Made by a program: the position numbers and the translations under genes. From Chamaecyparis obtusa (taxonomy: Eukaryota; Streptophyta; Pinopsida; Cupressales; Cupressaceae), in NCBI GenBank assembly GCA_027943335.1, contig BSBK01000525.1:586001-650000 (forward strand): a DNA stretch of 64,000 nt, given 5' to 3'. This document shows positions 1 through 10,999 of the stretch, piece after piece; position 1 is the stretch's first letter; each line of letters starts with the position of its first letter. The notes under the pieces are model-generated. The model was not told the origin of the DNA and searched no databases. It saw nothing but the letters and a program-made list of their open reading frames with translations.

Positions 1-1013
1 TAGCATTCTTTATTTTCGTACATATCAAAAATTGCCCATTTGGAGAGGTAAAAAGGTGGCCTAGGAAAGTGGAAATAGAAGAAATAAGCCCCCTAACCTA
101 AGTAATAACCTTGGGGCACCAAAATTCAACCTAAACCACAATCGAGGACTCCACAAAACCTCTCAAAAACCCCAATTAATCATGCATCCGAAAATGGAGT
201 ATTGGTTTCATCAAATCTTGGTTCCTTAACCCACCTACCTAGCTTAGGAATGCTCAAGACAAACTAACGAGAGGGTGGGGTCCATAATCCACTCAACATG
301 CCACTTCATCACAAGGTGTCAAGTGACACATCACAATAATACACATCACAAACATACTTGGCATGCTTAGTGAAAAATTGCAATTTTATTTACACAAGAG
401 AAACTTACTAACAACATACATTTACAACATTGTCAACCACATAAATACATGCAACATGTTTACGAAAGAAATCATGTCACAACGAGGTCGTACTTTTCTT
501 AGAGTTGACCTCAGTTTCAAACTGATTGCACTTAGATCCTATTTTGTTTCCCCAACTTACAACCATGGCCATGTTCTTGCACACTCAAATTCAATGTCAG
601 TACATTATAAAATCTTGCATTAATAATCATTTCAAAAATAGAGTAGTAACATCTAAAATTGACAAATACTTATATATTTGCATTCATAAAACATTATGCA
701 ATCCACATAGGCATGTAATTCCTAAACTTATCATAGAACCATGATTTCACCAATATTCATTATATTGAAAGATGACATAACAAATGCAGAATGCAATATT
801 CATATATCATAGATAATCATGGAACCAAAATGAGCATATATAAAAGTATGACTAATGTGATCATCATAAGAATCTATAACAACTATCTCATAAGATCCAA
901 TGATAGGATATGTAATCCAAAATAGATCAAATGTCTATACTCAAGGTATCATCCTGATGAATCAAATGTCAAAATGAATGTCAAACTAGGATGGGTCGGG
1001 ATAGGACTTCACA
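1..1013 (-). repeat. G1 3' LTR, partial (cut by window edge)
   Basis: This closely matches 17575-18572, base for base over long stretches. The minus-strand LTR begins TGTGAAGTCC at 1013 (TGTGAGGTCC in the other copy) and continues out of the window to the left. No gene is expected here; the short ORFs in this stretch are chance frames in an LTR. Confidence 0.85.
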
Positions 1014-1024
1014 TCCTCCCCCCC
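1014..1024 (-). other. G1 polypurine tract
   Basis: On the minus strand a run of G with a few A immediately precedes the LTR start TGTGAAG. This is the position and composition expected for the plus-strand primer of an LTR retrotransposon. Confidence 0.75.
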
Positions 1025-1041
1025 TAGGCATGAACTTCCTC

Positions 1042-2480
1042 CTAGAGTTTATCAAAAAGATGGGGGTATTGATCTCTCATCTATGTTGTGTCCTCCCATG
1101 AAGCTGTGACCTCATCGTAGCAATCCAACTAGACCCTAACTTGGTCTAGCTCTTGATCTCAAAGGGCCAGGGTCCTGTGAGCCAGTATACATATTGGCTC
1201 CAAAGCTAGCTATCTGTCTAACTCCACCTATAAAGCATCCCAATCGATAATATGAGACTCATCATATATATACTTCCTCAAAATAGACACATGAAAGACA
1301 TCATGGATGCATGACAGGCTAGGTGGCAAAGCTAAATGGTATGCTATTGGGCCTATCCTCTCCAAAATCTCAAAAGGTTCGACAAAGAGAGGGGCTAGCT
1401 TAGAACCCTTTCCAAAATGGATTGGGCTCTTATGTAGCATCACTCTCAAAAAGACTCTATCACCAATCATATACTCTCTATCAATCCTCCCAACGTCTAC
1501 ATACTTCTCCTGTCAATCCTGGGCCTCTCTAAGATGCTTCTTGATCAGATCTACCTACTGCTCCATTTGTCTGACCAACTCTAGACCAATGAAAACTCTA
1601 TCCTCTATCCTGTCCCACCTCAATGGTGTCCTACAAGATCTGCCATACAAGGCCTGATATGGAGACATACCCAAAGATGAATGATGCCCATTATTATAGT
1701 CAAACTCCACTAAATGTAGGTACTCCCACCTAACTTTATGATCCATCACATACATGCATAGCATGTCCTCTAACACCTAATTAACCCTCTCAATCTATCC
1801 ATCTATCTTTGGGTGATATGTTGTGCTAAAATTGAGCCTGGTGCCCAAAGTGGTCTATAGCTCTCTCCAAAAAGATGAAGTCAAGAGTGAGTCCCTATCT
1901 GATATGATCATGCATGGAATGCCATGAAGTCTAACAATATCCCTCAAAAATACCTGTGCCACTGTAGGTGCTATAAAAGTAGTACGTATCGATGAGAAGT
2001 GGGCTATCTTAGTCAACCTATCCACTATCACATAATGGCATCATGGTGACGAGATGACATAGGAAGACCAACTATAAAATCCATGGATATAATATCCCAC
2101 TTCCACTCCAAAATCTCATGAGACTGCAAAATTCCACCTAGATGACGGCTCTCTACCTTGATCCACTAACACTCTAAACATCTAGCCACCATCTTAGCAA
2201 TGTGTGTCCTCAAACCCAGCCAATGATAAAGCTATCTCAAATCTACATGTAACTTCTTGACTCCAAGGTGCACTGCATAAGGAGCTCTATGAGGCTCAAG
2301 GATGATGAAATCCTGCAACCCACTGGAAGAAGGTACATAAATACATCCTCTATGATGAAGAAGGCCATCAAACTCCAGGGTATAATCTATGAACTTCCCC
2401 TCTAGGGGTCTCTGATCTTGAACCATCTATCTAACCTCTAAATAGAAGGCATCCTCCTGTAAGTGCTGCAGTATGCCCCC
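1042..2480 (-). pseudogene. G1 integrase with C-terminal chromodomain, broken
   Basis: In order on the minus strand: an H-H-C-C type N-terminal part around 2426-2150 (key piece HRAPYAVHLGVKKLH, followed by CLECQ), a decayed catalytic core (the phrase MDFIVGLP is readable near 2080), a block around 1776-1560 containing MSPYQALYGRSCRTPL, and a C-terminal part (GDRVFLRV, PFEILERIG, FHVSILRKY). The frame then continues into a chromodomain-like tail with a readable W-E pair and MRDQYPHLF, ending at a stop at 1042-1044. In the family this protein inserts the cDNA and the chromodomain binds histone marks. At least one frameshift lies between 2230 and 1776, and several TAG stops sit where Gln is expected. 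Non-functional. Confidence 0.8.
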
Positions 2481-2549
2481 TCTCAAATCTATACTAGTAG
2501 TCATAACTAAGAGCTCATGATGTCTCCTACTCAAAGCATCTATGACCAC

Positions 2550-3690
2550 ATTCTCCTTACCCTTGATGTAGTGAACGTTAAAGTCATACTTGCATAGGAA
2601 CTCCATCCATCTCCTCTATCTAGCATTGAGGTTCAGTTGAGTGAATATATACTGGAGACTTTGATGATCTGAATGAAGCTCAAATCTATGGCCTAATAAG
2701 AAATGTCACCATCTCATCAAAGCATGCACCACTACTGCTAACTCAAGGTCATGGGTAGGATAATTAAGCTCATGAGTCTTGAGCTTTCTGGACTCATAGG
2801 CAATAGCCCAACCATCCTGCATCAGTACTGCCCCAATCCCATCTAAAGATGCATCTATGCATACAACAAAATCTACTGAAAAATTAGGTACTACAAGTAT
2901 AGGTGCACTGGTAAGAGCCATCTTGAGCTCCTAAAAAGCCCTCTCACACCTCTCTATCCACTCAAACTTCTTCCCTTTCCTCTGAAGGGAAGTGATGGGA
3001 TGTGCCACTCTAGAAAAACCCTTGAAAAATCATTCGTAATAGCTTGCAAGGCCCATGAAGCTCCTAACTTAGATGGGTCTACTGAGATCCCATCTCTTGA
3101 TATCACATGGCCTAAATATTGAACCTCTATCCTAAAGAATGGACACTTTGGCAAGTTGTCATACAACTGATTATCTCTCAAGCACTACAAAACCTACCTC
3201 AAATGCTCCTCATGGTCATGCTCATCTTGAGAGTATATCAATATTTCATCCAAAAATATCACCACAAATCTATCTAGGAATGAATGAAATACTCCATTCA
3301 TGAGACTCATGAATATAGCTAGAGCATTCGTAAGTCCAAAAGGTACCACCATGAACTCATAATGTCCATAACATGTGTGGAAGGTAGTCTTATGGATGTC
3401 ACTATCCACAATCCTCAGCTGGTGATATCCTAACTTCAAGTCTATCTTCGATAAAACTCAAGATCCCTAAAGCTGATCAAATAAGTCATCAATCCTAGGA
3501 AGGGGATACCGATTCTTGATGGTCACCTTGTTCAGCTATCGATAATCCATGCACAACCTAAGAGATCCATCCTTCTTCTTAACGAAGATGATGGGTGCAC
3601 CCCATGGAGATACACTAGGATGAATGTGCCCTTTCTCCAAGAGCTCCTCTAACTAAATCTTGGGCTCATTGAGCTCATGTGTAGTCATCC
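2550..3690 (-). pseudogene. G1 reverse transcriptase and RNase H, broken
   Basis: The RT begins near 3660 with WGAPIIFV and LCMDYRQLNK-like text, continues through [21 protein letters not shown] and the catalytic box, which reads FLDE instead of YxDD (second Asp lost), and ends with YLGHVIS. RNase H follows from 2921 ([20 protein letters not shown], with the later [15 protein letters not shown]). In an active element these copy genomic RNA into cDNA. RT and RNase H are in different frames, so a frameshift lies near 2950-2990. The altered catalytic box and the stops make it inactive. Confidence 0.85.
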
Positions 3691-3699
3691 TAGAGGGTG

Positions 3700-5684
3700 C
3701 TCTAGAAACTAGCTCTACTCCTAGTACAAGATCTATATGAAAGTCTAGTGCCCTAGGTGGTGGCATACCTGGTAACTGTGAAGGGAAAAAATTTGCAAAC
3801 TCCTATAGAATAGGGTGGTCATCAAGAGAAGTCTCCTTCTCTACCTCCTCCTCTTTGTCATTGATTGTGATAGCATATAACTGACATCCCTTCCACATGC
3901 ACCACTTAAGCTACATAGTAGAAATCATACAAAGGGATACAAGCCTCTGAACTCCTACAATAACTGAGGTCACCCCATCATCATCTAAGCACTCCACTAT
4001 CTTCTTCTTGCAATTCATCTTTTCTCTATGGGAATAGAGCCAATCCATGCCAAGAACGACATCATAAGATCCAAGTGGTGTGACACAAAGGTCAACTATG
4101 GTGGCAAAGTCTCTAATCTACAACTATCAACTTATCACCAAGGAACTAATGAATACCCTAGCTCCTAAGGCTAACTCAACCTCCCAACTAACATCTTGCC
4201 TAGCTGCCACTAGCCCACATCACTCCACTATGAAAGGTGAAATAAAAGAGTCAGTGGATCTAGAATAAAAAAAGATAGAAACACTACTACCTATGATCAT
4301 GCCTGTAGTCTCAATGATTGTAGCCTGGTGCTCAGCCTGGCAGTTATCAATTGTTGTTAACACCCTGTGTGCTCTGCCCATGTCTCCTACAGTAGGCTTA
4401 GAGGCTGTCGCTCTCTGACTACCAGCTAAATGGCCTATAGGACAATCCATAGCTATGTGCCCCATTGTAGCACATGTGGAGCATAGTCCTCTAGCCTGTA
4501 GCTGTATACCCTGAGGCCTAGACTGCTGTTGTCCTCCTATAGCACTAGACCCAATGAATCCACCTCTGGAAGCCTGAGACTGTCCCCTCTGATCTTGTCG
4601 AGATCCCTGTGAGTGCCACTACTTGGGCTTAGAGCCCTGTTGTCCCTGAGAAGATTTATGCCTCTAGTTCTACTGAGATTACTGTGGCTATTGCTACTGC
4701 TGGGGTGCCCTAGATGATCCTGATGAGTTCTTATGGTTTCCCTTCCAATGAGACTTCTAGAAACCAGAAGAATGAGATGTGGCATTCCAATTCTATGACC
4801 AGTCTCAGGCATCATGAGATCTATTATGGATCTCCTCAGCTACCATGGCCCTCTCCATTGTATCATGTAGGTCTCCTGCGAGTACCAATCACACTCTGTC
4901 AGCTATGGCATAGTTCAACCCCTTAATGAAGTGGTTGACCTAGAGTTTTCTCGTCCTTCATGTAGTCCACATAAGGAAGGAGTTTGGGAAACTTGTTCTT
5001 GTACTAGGCTACTGACATGCCTCTCTGCTATAGGTTGTGAAACTCATCGATGTGATACTGTCTGAAATGCTTATACATATATCAGTCTCAAAATCTCTTC
5101 AAGAAGATCTCCCATGTGAGGGTGTCCATGGTAAGGTGACTCTTAACCTCCTCCTGCTTCCACCAAGTGGTAGCATTGCCCCTTAGCATGTGTACTAAAA
5201 AGCATTCCTTAAGGTTGCTCTCATAAGAACGTAACCCAAAGCAACACTTGAGGCTTAAAAGCCAAGCCTCTACCTCTATCCCAACCATGGATCCCAAAAA
5301 TGGTGGCAGCTATAATTTGATAAGATCTTTGATCAGGTCCCTTGCGTCATGAGGTACTCTTGACACAACCACTGGTGGTGACTTTGGCATGTGCACTGAC
5401 TCACCCTCATGAACTACCTACTTTGCTACTCATCTAGGAGAGGGACTCCTACTCCACTCTCGGTGTCCAGCCTACTAGCCTCCTGGAGGTAACCTATCCA
5501 TGCTAATGCTAGCTAGATTTTCTAAGGCATTAAGGACATCCTGATTGGGGTTAGGTGGTGGTGAGGGTGGAGGCCTTTGCTCATCACCTAGCCCCTTGGT
5601 TTCTCACTTATCTCCCTCTATTGCCACACGTCCACCTCTGGGTCTACGCCCACATTGGCATGCACTACGTGTGATTGGAGGCAT
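3700..5684 (-). pseudogene. G1 gag, zinc knuckle and protease, broken
   Basis: The probable start is the ATG at 5684, chosen because the G2 copy starts at the same place with a matching N-terminus (both have a PPP..NPNQD.LNAL segment). The retrotransposon gag domain is clear at 5297-5088 (VEAWLLSL, MLRGNATTWW). A Q/S/R-rich linker follows. An intact zinc knuckle of form CX2CX4HX4C lies at about 4495-4446 (CSTCATMGHIAMDC). The protease active site near 4265 is degraded: SRSTDSFIS in place of DSGATHSFIS, so the catalytic Asp is gone. From 4200 to 3700 the frame is full of stops. Gag would package RNA and the protease would cleave the polyprotein. Confidence 0.8.
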
Positions 5685-5756
5685 CCTACACTAAGGACAA
5701 AACAACTATAAGTTAGGAAAACGTAATGGCTTAAAAAGTTCCTAGAGTAGAAATTG

Positions 5757-5769
5757 TGCTCTAATACCA
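5757..5769 (-). other. G1 primer binding site, tRNA-iMet type
   Basis: The minus strand reads TGGTATTAGAGCA three bases after the LTR end. It differs by one base from the common plant initiator-Met PBS TGGTATCAGAGC. Confidence 0.85.
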
Positions 5770-6286
5770 GAATGTAATGCCCAAAATAATCAGACAAAAA
5801 CATAATAATTTTTTTTTAATTTTTAAAACAAACAATAACATACACCTAAGACAACTAGGATACACAAAAGCCCTTCAACGCGAAGCTTCGGGATCATTAG
5901 CTCACTTGGCTGAGTCACCCAATGACACATAGGGGATCATGAGGCAAGTGTTGGCGTGCCTCCATCCCCTAAATAGTGGAATTCATTAGGTGATGAGGAA
6001 GATTATAGAACTTTTAAAGGAAATATACCAGAATGTAATGCCCAAAATAATCGGACAAAAACACAAAAACAATTTTTTTTTAAAAAACAAACAATAACAT
6101 ACACCTAAGACAACTAAGATACACAAAAGACCTTCAACGCAAAGCTTCAGGATTGTAAGCTTGCTTGGGGGAGTCACCCAATGACACATAGGGGATCATG
6201 AGGTAAGCGCTGGCATGCCTCCATCCCCTACATGGTCGAAGTCATTAGGCGACGAGCAAGATTATAGAAGTTTTAAAGGGAATATC
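5764..6286. repeat. Tandem duplication of the G1 LTR end, period about 261 bp
   Basis: Unit 1 (5764-6024) and unit 2 (6025 to about 6286) align along their whole length. Both open with ATACCAGAATGTAATGCCC, so the copied block starts inside the PBS and runs into the LTR. The units differ at perhaps a tenth of positions, largely transitions, so the duplication is not recent. Confidence 0.9.
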
Positions 6287-7063
6287 ATATTCCAATGGTT
6301 TCATGATGTACTAGGATAATACGGCCTATCCCTATGAATTCTCAAGGGGTGATTTAATTTGCTAAAGCATAATTTTTTAATTTAGAAATAACAAATCAAA
6401 TATTAACCTAGCTAATACTCAAATAAACTAAGTTTTCTTCTCCTGATTAATAATCCTTAAGGAATTCAATTACATTTTCTAAATTAATAATGTTAATTAC
6501 TATATTGAAATAACATCCCTTAAATTTATAAATATAAAATTTGTGTAGTAAATAAGATTAAGTTTACTATGAAATTTTTTTAGCCAAAACAATAATAATT
6601 ATTAAAATAAAGAAGATATATAAAACTTTTTCCATCTTACTAAATTCTTTGATTCAAAATTTACTAGCAATTAATCCGTAACTTAATTTAGTAAATGGTA
6701 ATGATAAAACATAACAAGGGGAAAAAGCAACCATAAATATTGAACTTTAATTATTATTAGCTTAATAAAATTTACCAATCTTCTAAAAATAATTCTCTTA
6801 AATTTTTCACTAACATAAAGAATTACCTTTGCTCAATTAAAATAAATGTCAGCAACTTATTCAATAAATAAGTTCATATGAGAAAAATATCCACTTAAAT
6901 AAATAACCCACTAACTATATGAAAAACATAATAACATCTCACCGATTGATTTACTCACTCTTTTCTCTTTAAATTTAAAAGACCAAAACTAATACATTAA
7001 TAAAGTTCATGGGGAGAACATTATCACCTAAATAAAATAATTTAATAATGAATTACACCCTCC

Positions 7064-7095
7064 AAACCCTAATTTGAAATTAGGGTTTGGGGCCT
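7064..7095 (-). promoter_or_regulatory. Inverted telo-box palindrome in the G1 LTR, possible core promoter
   Basis: 7064-7088 is a perfect inverted repeat of 12-bp arms around one G; each arm is a plant telo-box (AAACCCTAA plus TTT). On the minus strand GGCCCC lies directly upstream. The G2 LTR has the same arrangement at about 63861-63890 with a TATA-like run beside it. Telo-boxes near GGCCC sites are known plant promoter elements; use as the LTR promoter is inference. Confidence 0.45.
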
Positions 7096-7780
7096 TCTTA
7101 AAACTTCCAAAAAAAAAAACCCTAAAGGCTCTCTTTTTTTGTTTCCATGTTGTCCAGGTTTGAGGAAGAAATGGAGAGAGATGGGTTGTTGTGCATCTCA
7201 TAGTGTGTGAGAAATGGCTAAAGCAAGAGATCTCTTAATCCATAAGAGAATCTCTTTCTTCTAATCCAGTTAGATCCTTCTACTGATTTCGTTAATGGGT
7301 CAGATAGATCTTAGCAATGTGGCTACTAGGTAAAAGCTTGAGACATGCATTGAAAAGCCCACAGTTTGTAAGATTTCTCTTTTTTTTTTTTTTCATCTTA
7401 CAGAACCATTAAAAGTAAGTCTATAAGCGTGCCATAGAAATGGCAAAGCTACTCTCATAACAAACTGAGTAATTTTAATTATGTTAAAAGGTTTGGTATA
7501 CAGACCGAATGAAAATGTAATAGTTTTCATTTGTTTAAAGAGGTATTGACCCATTTTTTAAACATGTTGGGCATTTTATTCATTTAATCAAAATGAATTT
7601 CAATTTTATTATGAACTGGGCGCTTGTACTTTATTTTTTTTTGCATTATACTATAACATTGTACATATTTGATTATAGATTAGTGTAGGGTTTTTTTTTT
7701 AAGAGGTTCCGTCCTCTATTTTCAGCAAGTGTGGGCGCAGTTCTAGGCATGTTTTAAAGCAAGGTTTGGGCGCGGCAACG

Positions 7781-7906
7781 ACAGTCACTGCTGTGACTGT
7801 TGCCATGACAGAGACCTAGGTTTGTGTCGTGATAGCAGCCACAATAGAGACTATTGTGGCTCTAGGCTGCGACAATGCCTAGGTATTGTCGTGACCTAGA
7901 GTCACG
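7781..7906. repeat. Cluster of four palindromes in a GC-rich island of the G1 LTR
   Basis: Perfect or near-perfect dyads follow one another: ACAGTCAC/GTGACTGT (7781-7800), GCCACAATAG/CTATTGTGGC (7838-7860), a 20-bp near-palindrome centred on CCTAGG (7871-7890), and CGTGAC/GTCACG (7890-7906). The surrounding sequence (about 7730-7950) is much richer in GC than its neighbours. Confidence 0.75.
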
Positions 7907-8405
7907 AAAATGCTCTGCGCTCAGCCATGTTCAAAGGGCTTCGACCCTAACAAACTTTGCCTGGTTTTTTTCTTTTTTAATTTAACTTTGCCAAACAAAA
8001 ATGCTTAGCATAGTATTATTTATTATATACTATATGATGTTTATCGTATAGTATATAATATATAATATTATTTTATATAATGTTACCATTTCTTTTTTTT
8101 ATGTATAAAAATCATATTTTATTATAATGTATATATTATGTACTATACAGTAACTTATGGGTAGTATATAATATATTATATTATAATTTTAAAGAATATT
8201 AAATAGTGATATAGAATTATTATTTTAAGCCCTACTTGATATGTATAGTATATTTTTATATACCTTATATTATAACAATTTGTATGTATAACATAATATA
8301 TATAAAAGGTATATATACATGCTACTAGTTAATTTCTAGATTGAAACATATAAGTAGAATAGATTTCTAAAGTTGAAGTTAGAACAAATTAACAGCTAAA
8401 ATATT

Positions 8406-8406
<1 letters not shown>

Positions 8407-8448
<42 letters not shown>

Positions 8449-8449
8449 T
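8407..8449. repeat. (GT)n(AT)n microsatellite
   Basis: About 10 GT units followed by about 10 AT units inside the G1 LTR. Confidence 0.95.
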
Positions 8450-9697
8450 TAGTTGATTCAGTATACTAATGGGTTAAAAAAAAATTAGTTCATTATATAC
8501 AACAGATTTAGAATGGAGAGTTTGATTTCTTAACCATTCCTTAGAACATACGTATATAATTTTTTTTTAGTTATTTAAGTGATAAGCTCTCTCGAGGTTA
8601 AGGTTTCTATCTATATTGTTCAAACATATATCAACTATGATGCATTCTTAAATTCTGCTAGTAATTTTTGTAACAACAATCATATCAACACATATTCTAA
8701 GGCAAAACCCTGATAATAATTGCATTGTTTGTGAAAATAAAGTATTTACAGATTAATAACAGTATTAACAGTAGTATTTTTTTTTTTGAACTTAATTGTA
8801 ATGCACTTCCTAGATGTACAAGAAAATTCATCATTTAATAACTATGAAAGCTAGTCAAACTAGTTTTCTCTACATAGCCAAATTTCCTTCTACATATTTA
8901 ATGGAAGATTAATTTAGTAATAAAATTTACTGCTACAGGAATTTCAGCATTTTCTGGACAAATAAATAAATTAACATTTCCAGATTCATATCTAGTCCAC
9001 TTAACAATATAATAGAAAATTGAATTTAGATTAAAATTAATAGTTGCAGAGACTAGAAAATTACTGTCTGAATCAATTACATTTACTATGGCTAAAACAG
9101 AGAACTAAAATAACCAGTCCAATTTCCAGCTCACAAATATTATAATTTATTTGAACATTAAGGACAAATGTATAAAGCAAAACTCTCTCAACCAATTACA
9201 ACTTATAAACAGCCCTTAGGATTTTCAATTTTGACTTTATCCTTCAATCTTTAACTACTTCTTCAAACCAAGAACCAAACCTGCAAACACAAGACCATCT
9301 TCACATGGCCATGGAGGCTCACCTCCCAGCCTAGGCCATTAGATGGCCACCCTCGAGCTTGGGGAAACAATTATAGGATAGGATACACTCATACCACACA
9401 AAACATAAACATTTAACACAAATTTGAAACATTGATTTTCACATATTACTCCCTTCCCAAGCCTGCACAAAGGACTCTTACATAGAATCCATATAATGGA
9501 TGAAGGTGGAATCTTCCTTATGGAGACACCTAACTTATAATAAACAACAAATCGACATTTTATACAGGCCTTCACAAGGCACTTCCAACCCAACAGCTCA
9601 AAATCCATGAGCAACACAAATTTCCCTTATGGCCCCCTATACAAACATAAGCAGGTTCTCATGGTGCCCATACAACCATGCACTCATACATAAGAAA

Positions 9698-10756
9698 TGT
9701 TGGAAATATTCAAGACTATCTAGGTTACTGAGAGGGGAGGGGTGAATTAGTAACTTCAAAACTTTTAACAGATTCAGATCTTAATAATATTAGATTGATA
9801 ATCTGATTGCATGCATGAGTAACAAAAAGAATAAAACATTCATAACACTTAGAATAGAGAGATTTGGTGACCTAGAAACCTTCCAAGTAGAAAGTAAAAC
9901 TGGGGTGGGGATGATACCCACAAAACTTTAATACTGCAGTATAAAGTTTTCCCGTTAAGGCTTACAATGATCACTTCTGATGATCTACCCTATTAGGAGC
10001 AATAAGGACTACTAGGTCCACCTTGTTAGAGGTTTTACAAACATACAATGAAGTATGCACTCAGTTAAGAGATTTTTACAAAGACTGTTAAGTCTACCCG
10101 GTTAAAGGATTTCAAGCCGATTCACCTGTTAGGATGAAACAGTAGATATCTTACTTGCAACTATACTTGCTGATTGAGATTCTCTGATGTACTGATCACC
10201 TTCTGTGATGGATAGATCTTTCCTGCTTCTTATACTGCTGTAGCCCTTTGTAATTCGCTTATCTCTGCCTTTCTCTCCTTTTTTTTTATACTTCTCTATA
10301 TCTTCCTTTTTTTGGATATGACATAAAACATTGTTTATATATCAATCTAAGTCAATTCCAAAACAATTAAAAAGTCAGCTCTTAAACAAGTAAACACAAA
10401 TATTACTGAGTCGGCCCAAATATAGTTACATGATTACTACAAACTAACTCGGTGACTTTCTGATACTCGGCGTCCACTGCGCTACTCGACATCATCATGC
10501 ACTTGGTAGAAGTGGAAGCTCAGTCCATACTAACCACTCAGTCATAGTTTAGAACTCAATAAATACTAGAGACTTGGTAGCTAAAGTGCTACTCGGTAGA
10601 AACTAAATTTCCTATTTAACCGTGCAACACTCGGTAAACACTGTGAAACTTTGCGAGCTCGGTATGCACTGTTCTGCTCGGTAAGCTCTATTCTGCTCGG
10701 TAAGCTCTGTTCAGAATAAGTGTTGTCACTAATGAAAATCATGCTTAATGCCAACA
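9698..10756 (-). repeat. S1 3' LTR
   Basis: It opens TGTTGGAAATATTC and closes TTAATGCCAACA (1,059 bp) and matches 15972-17027. Its distal part is full of CTCGGT-based short repeats (about 10440-10710). Confidence 0.95.
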
Positions 10757-10966
10757 ATCTCCCCCTTTGGCATTAGTGACAAAAACACTTATTGCCAAAA
10801 CTTATATACAAGAATCATGCTGAATCTTTTTTTGATTTTTCAAAATTTATCTTTGTCAAATTGTTGTTTATACATTTCAAGACTCCCTTAAATAGAGTAC
10901 TTTCTCCCCCTTTTGTATTACACACCTTAATCTTATACACTTTCTCCTATACATTTTCTCCCCCTT
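10757..10966 (-). other. S1 polypurine tract and two further PPT-like blocks
   Basis: The PPT next to the LTR is at 10757-10769 (minus strand AAAGGGGGAGAT). Similar G-rich blocks recur at about 10901-10913 and 10949-10965, the last again beside a GGCATTATTGTC phrase that echoes the one at the true PPT. Confidence 0.6.
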
Positions 10967-10999
10967 TTTGACAATAATGCCAAAGGTGTATATACAAGT

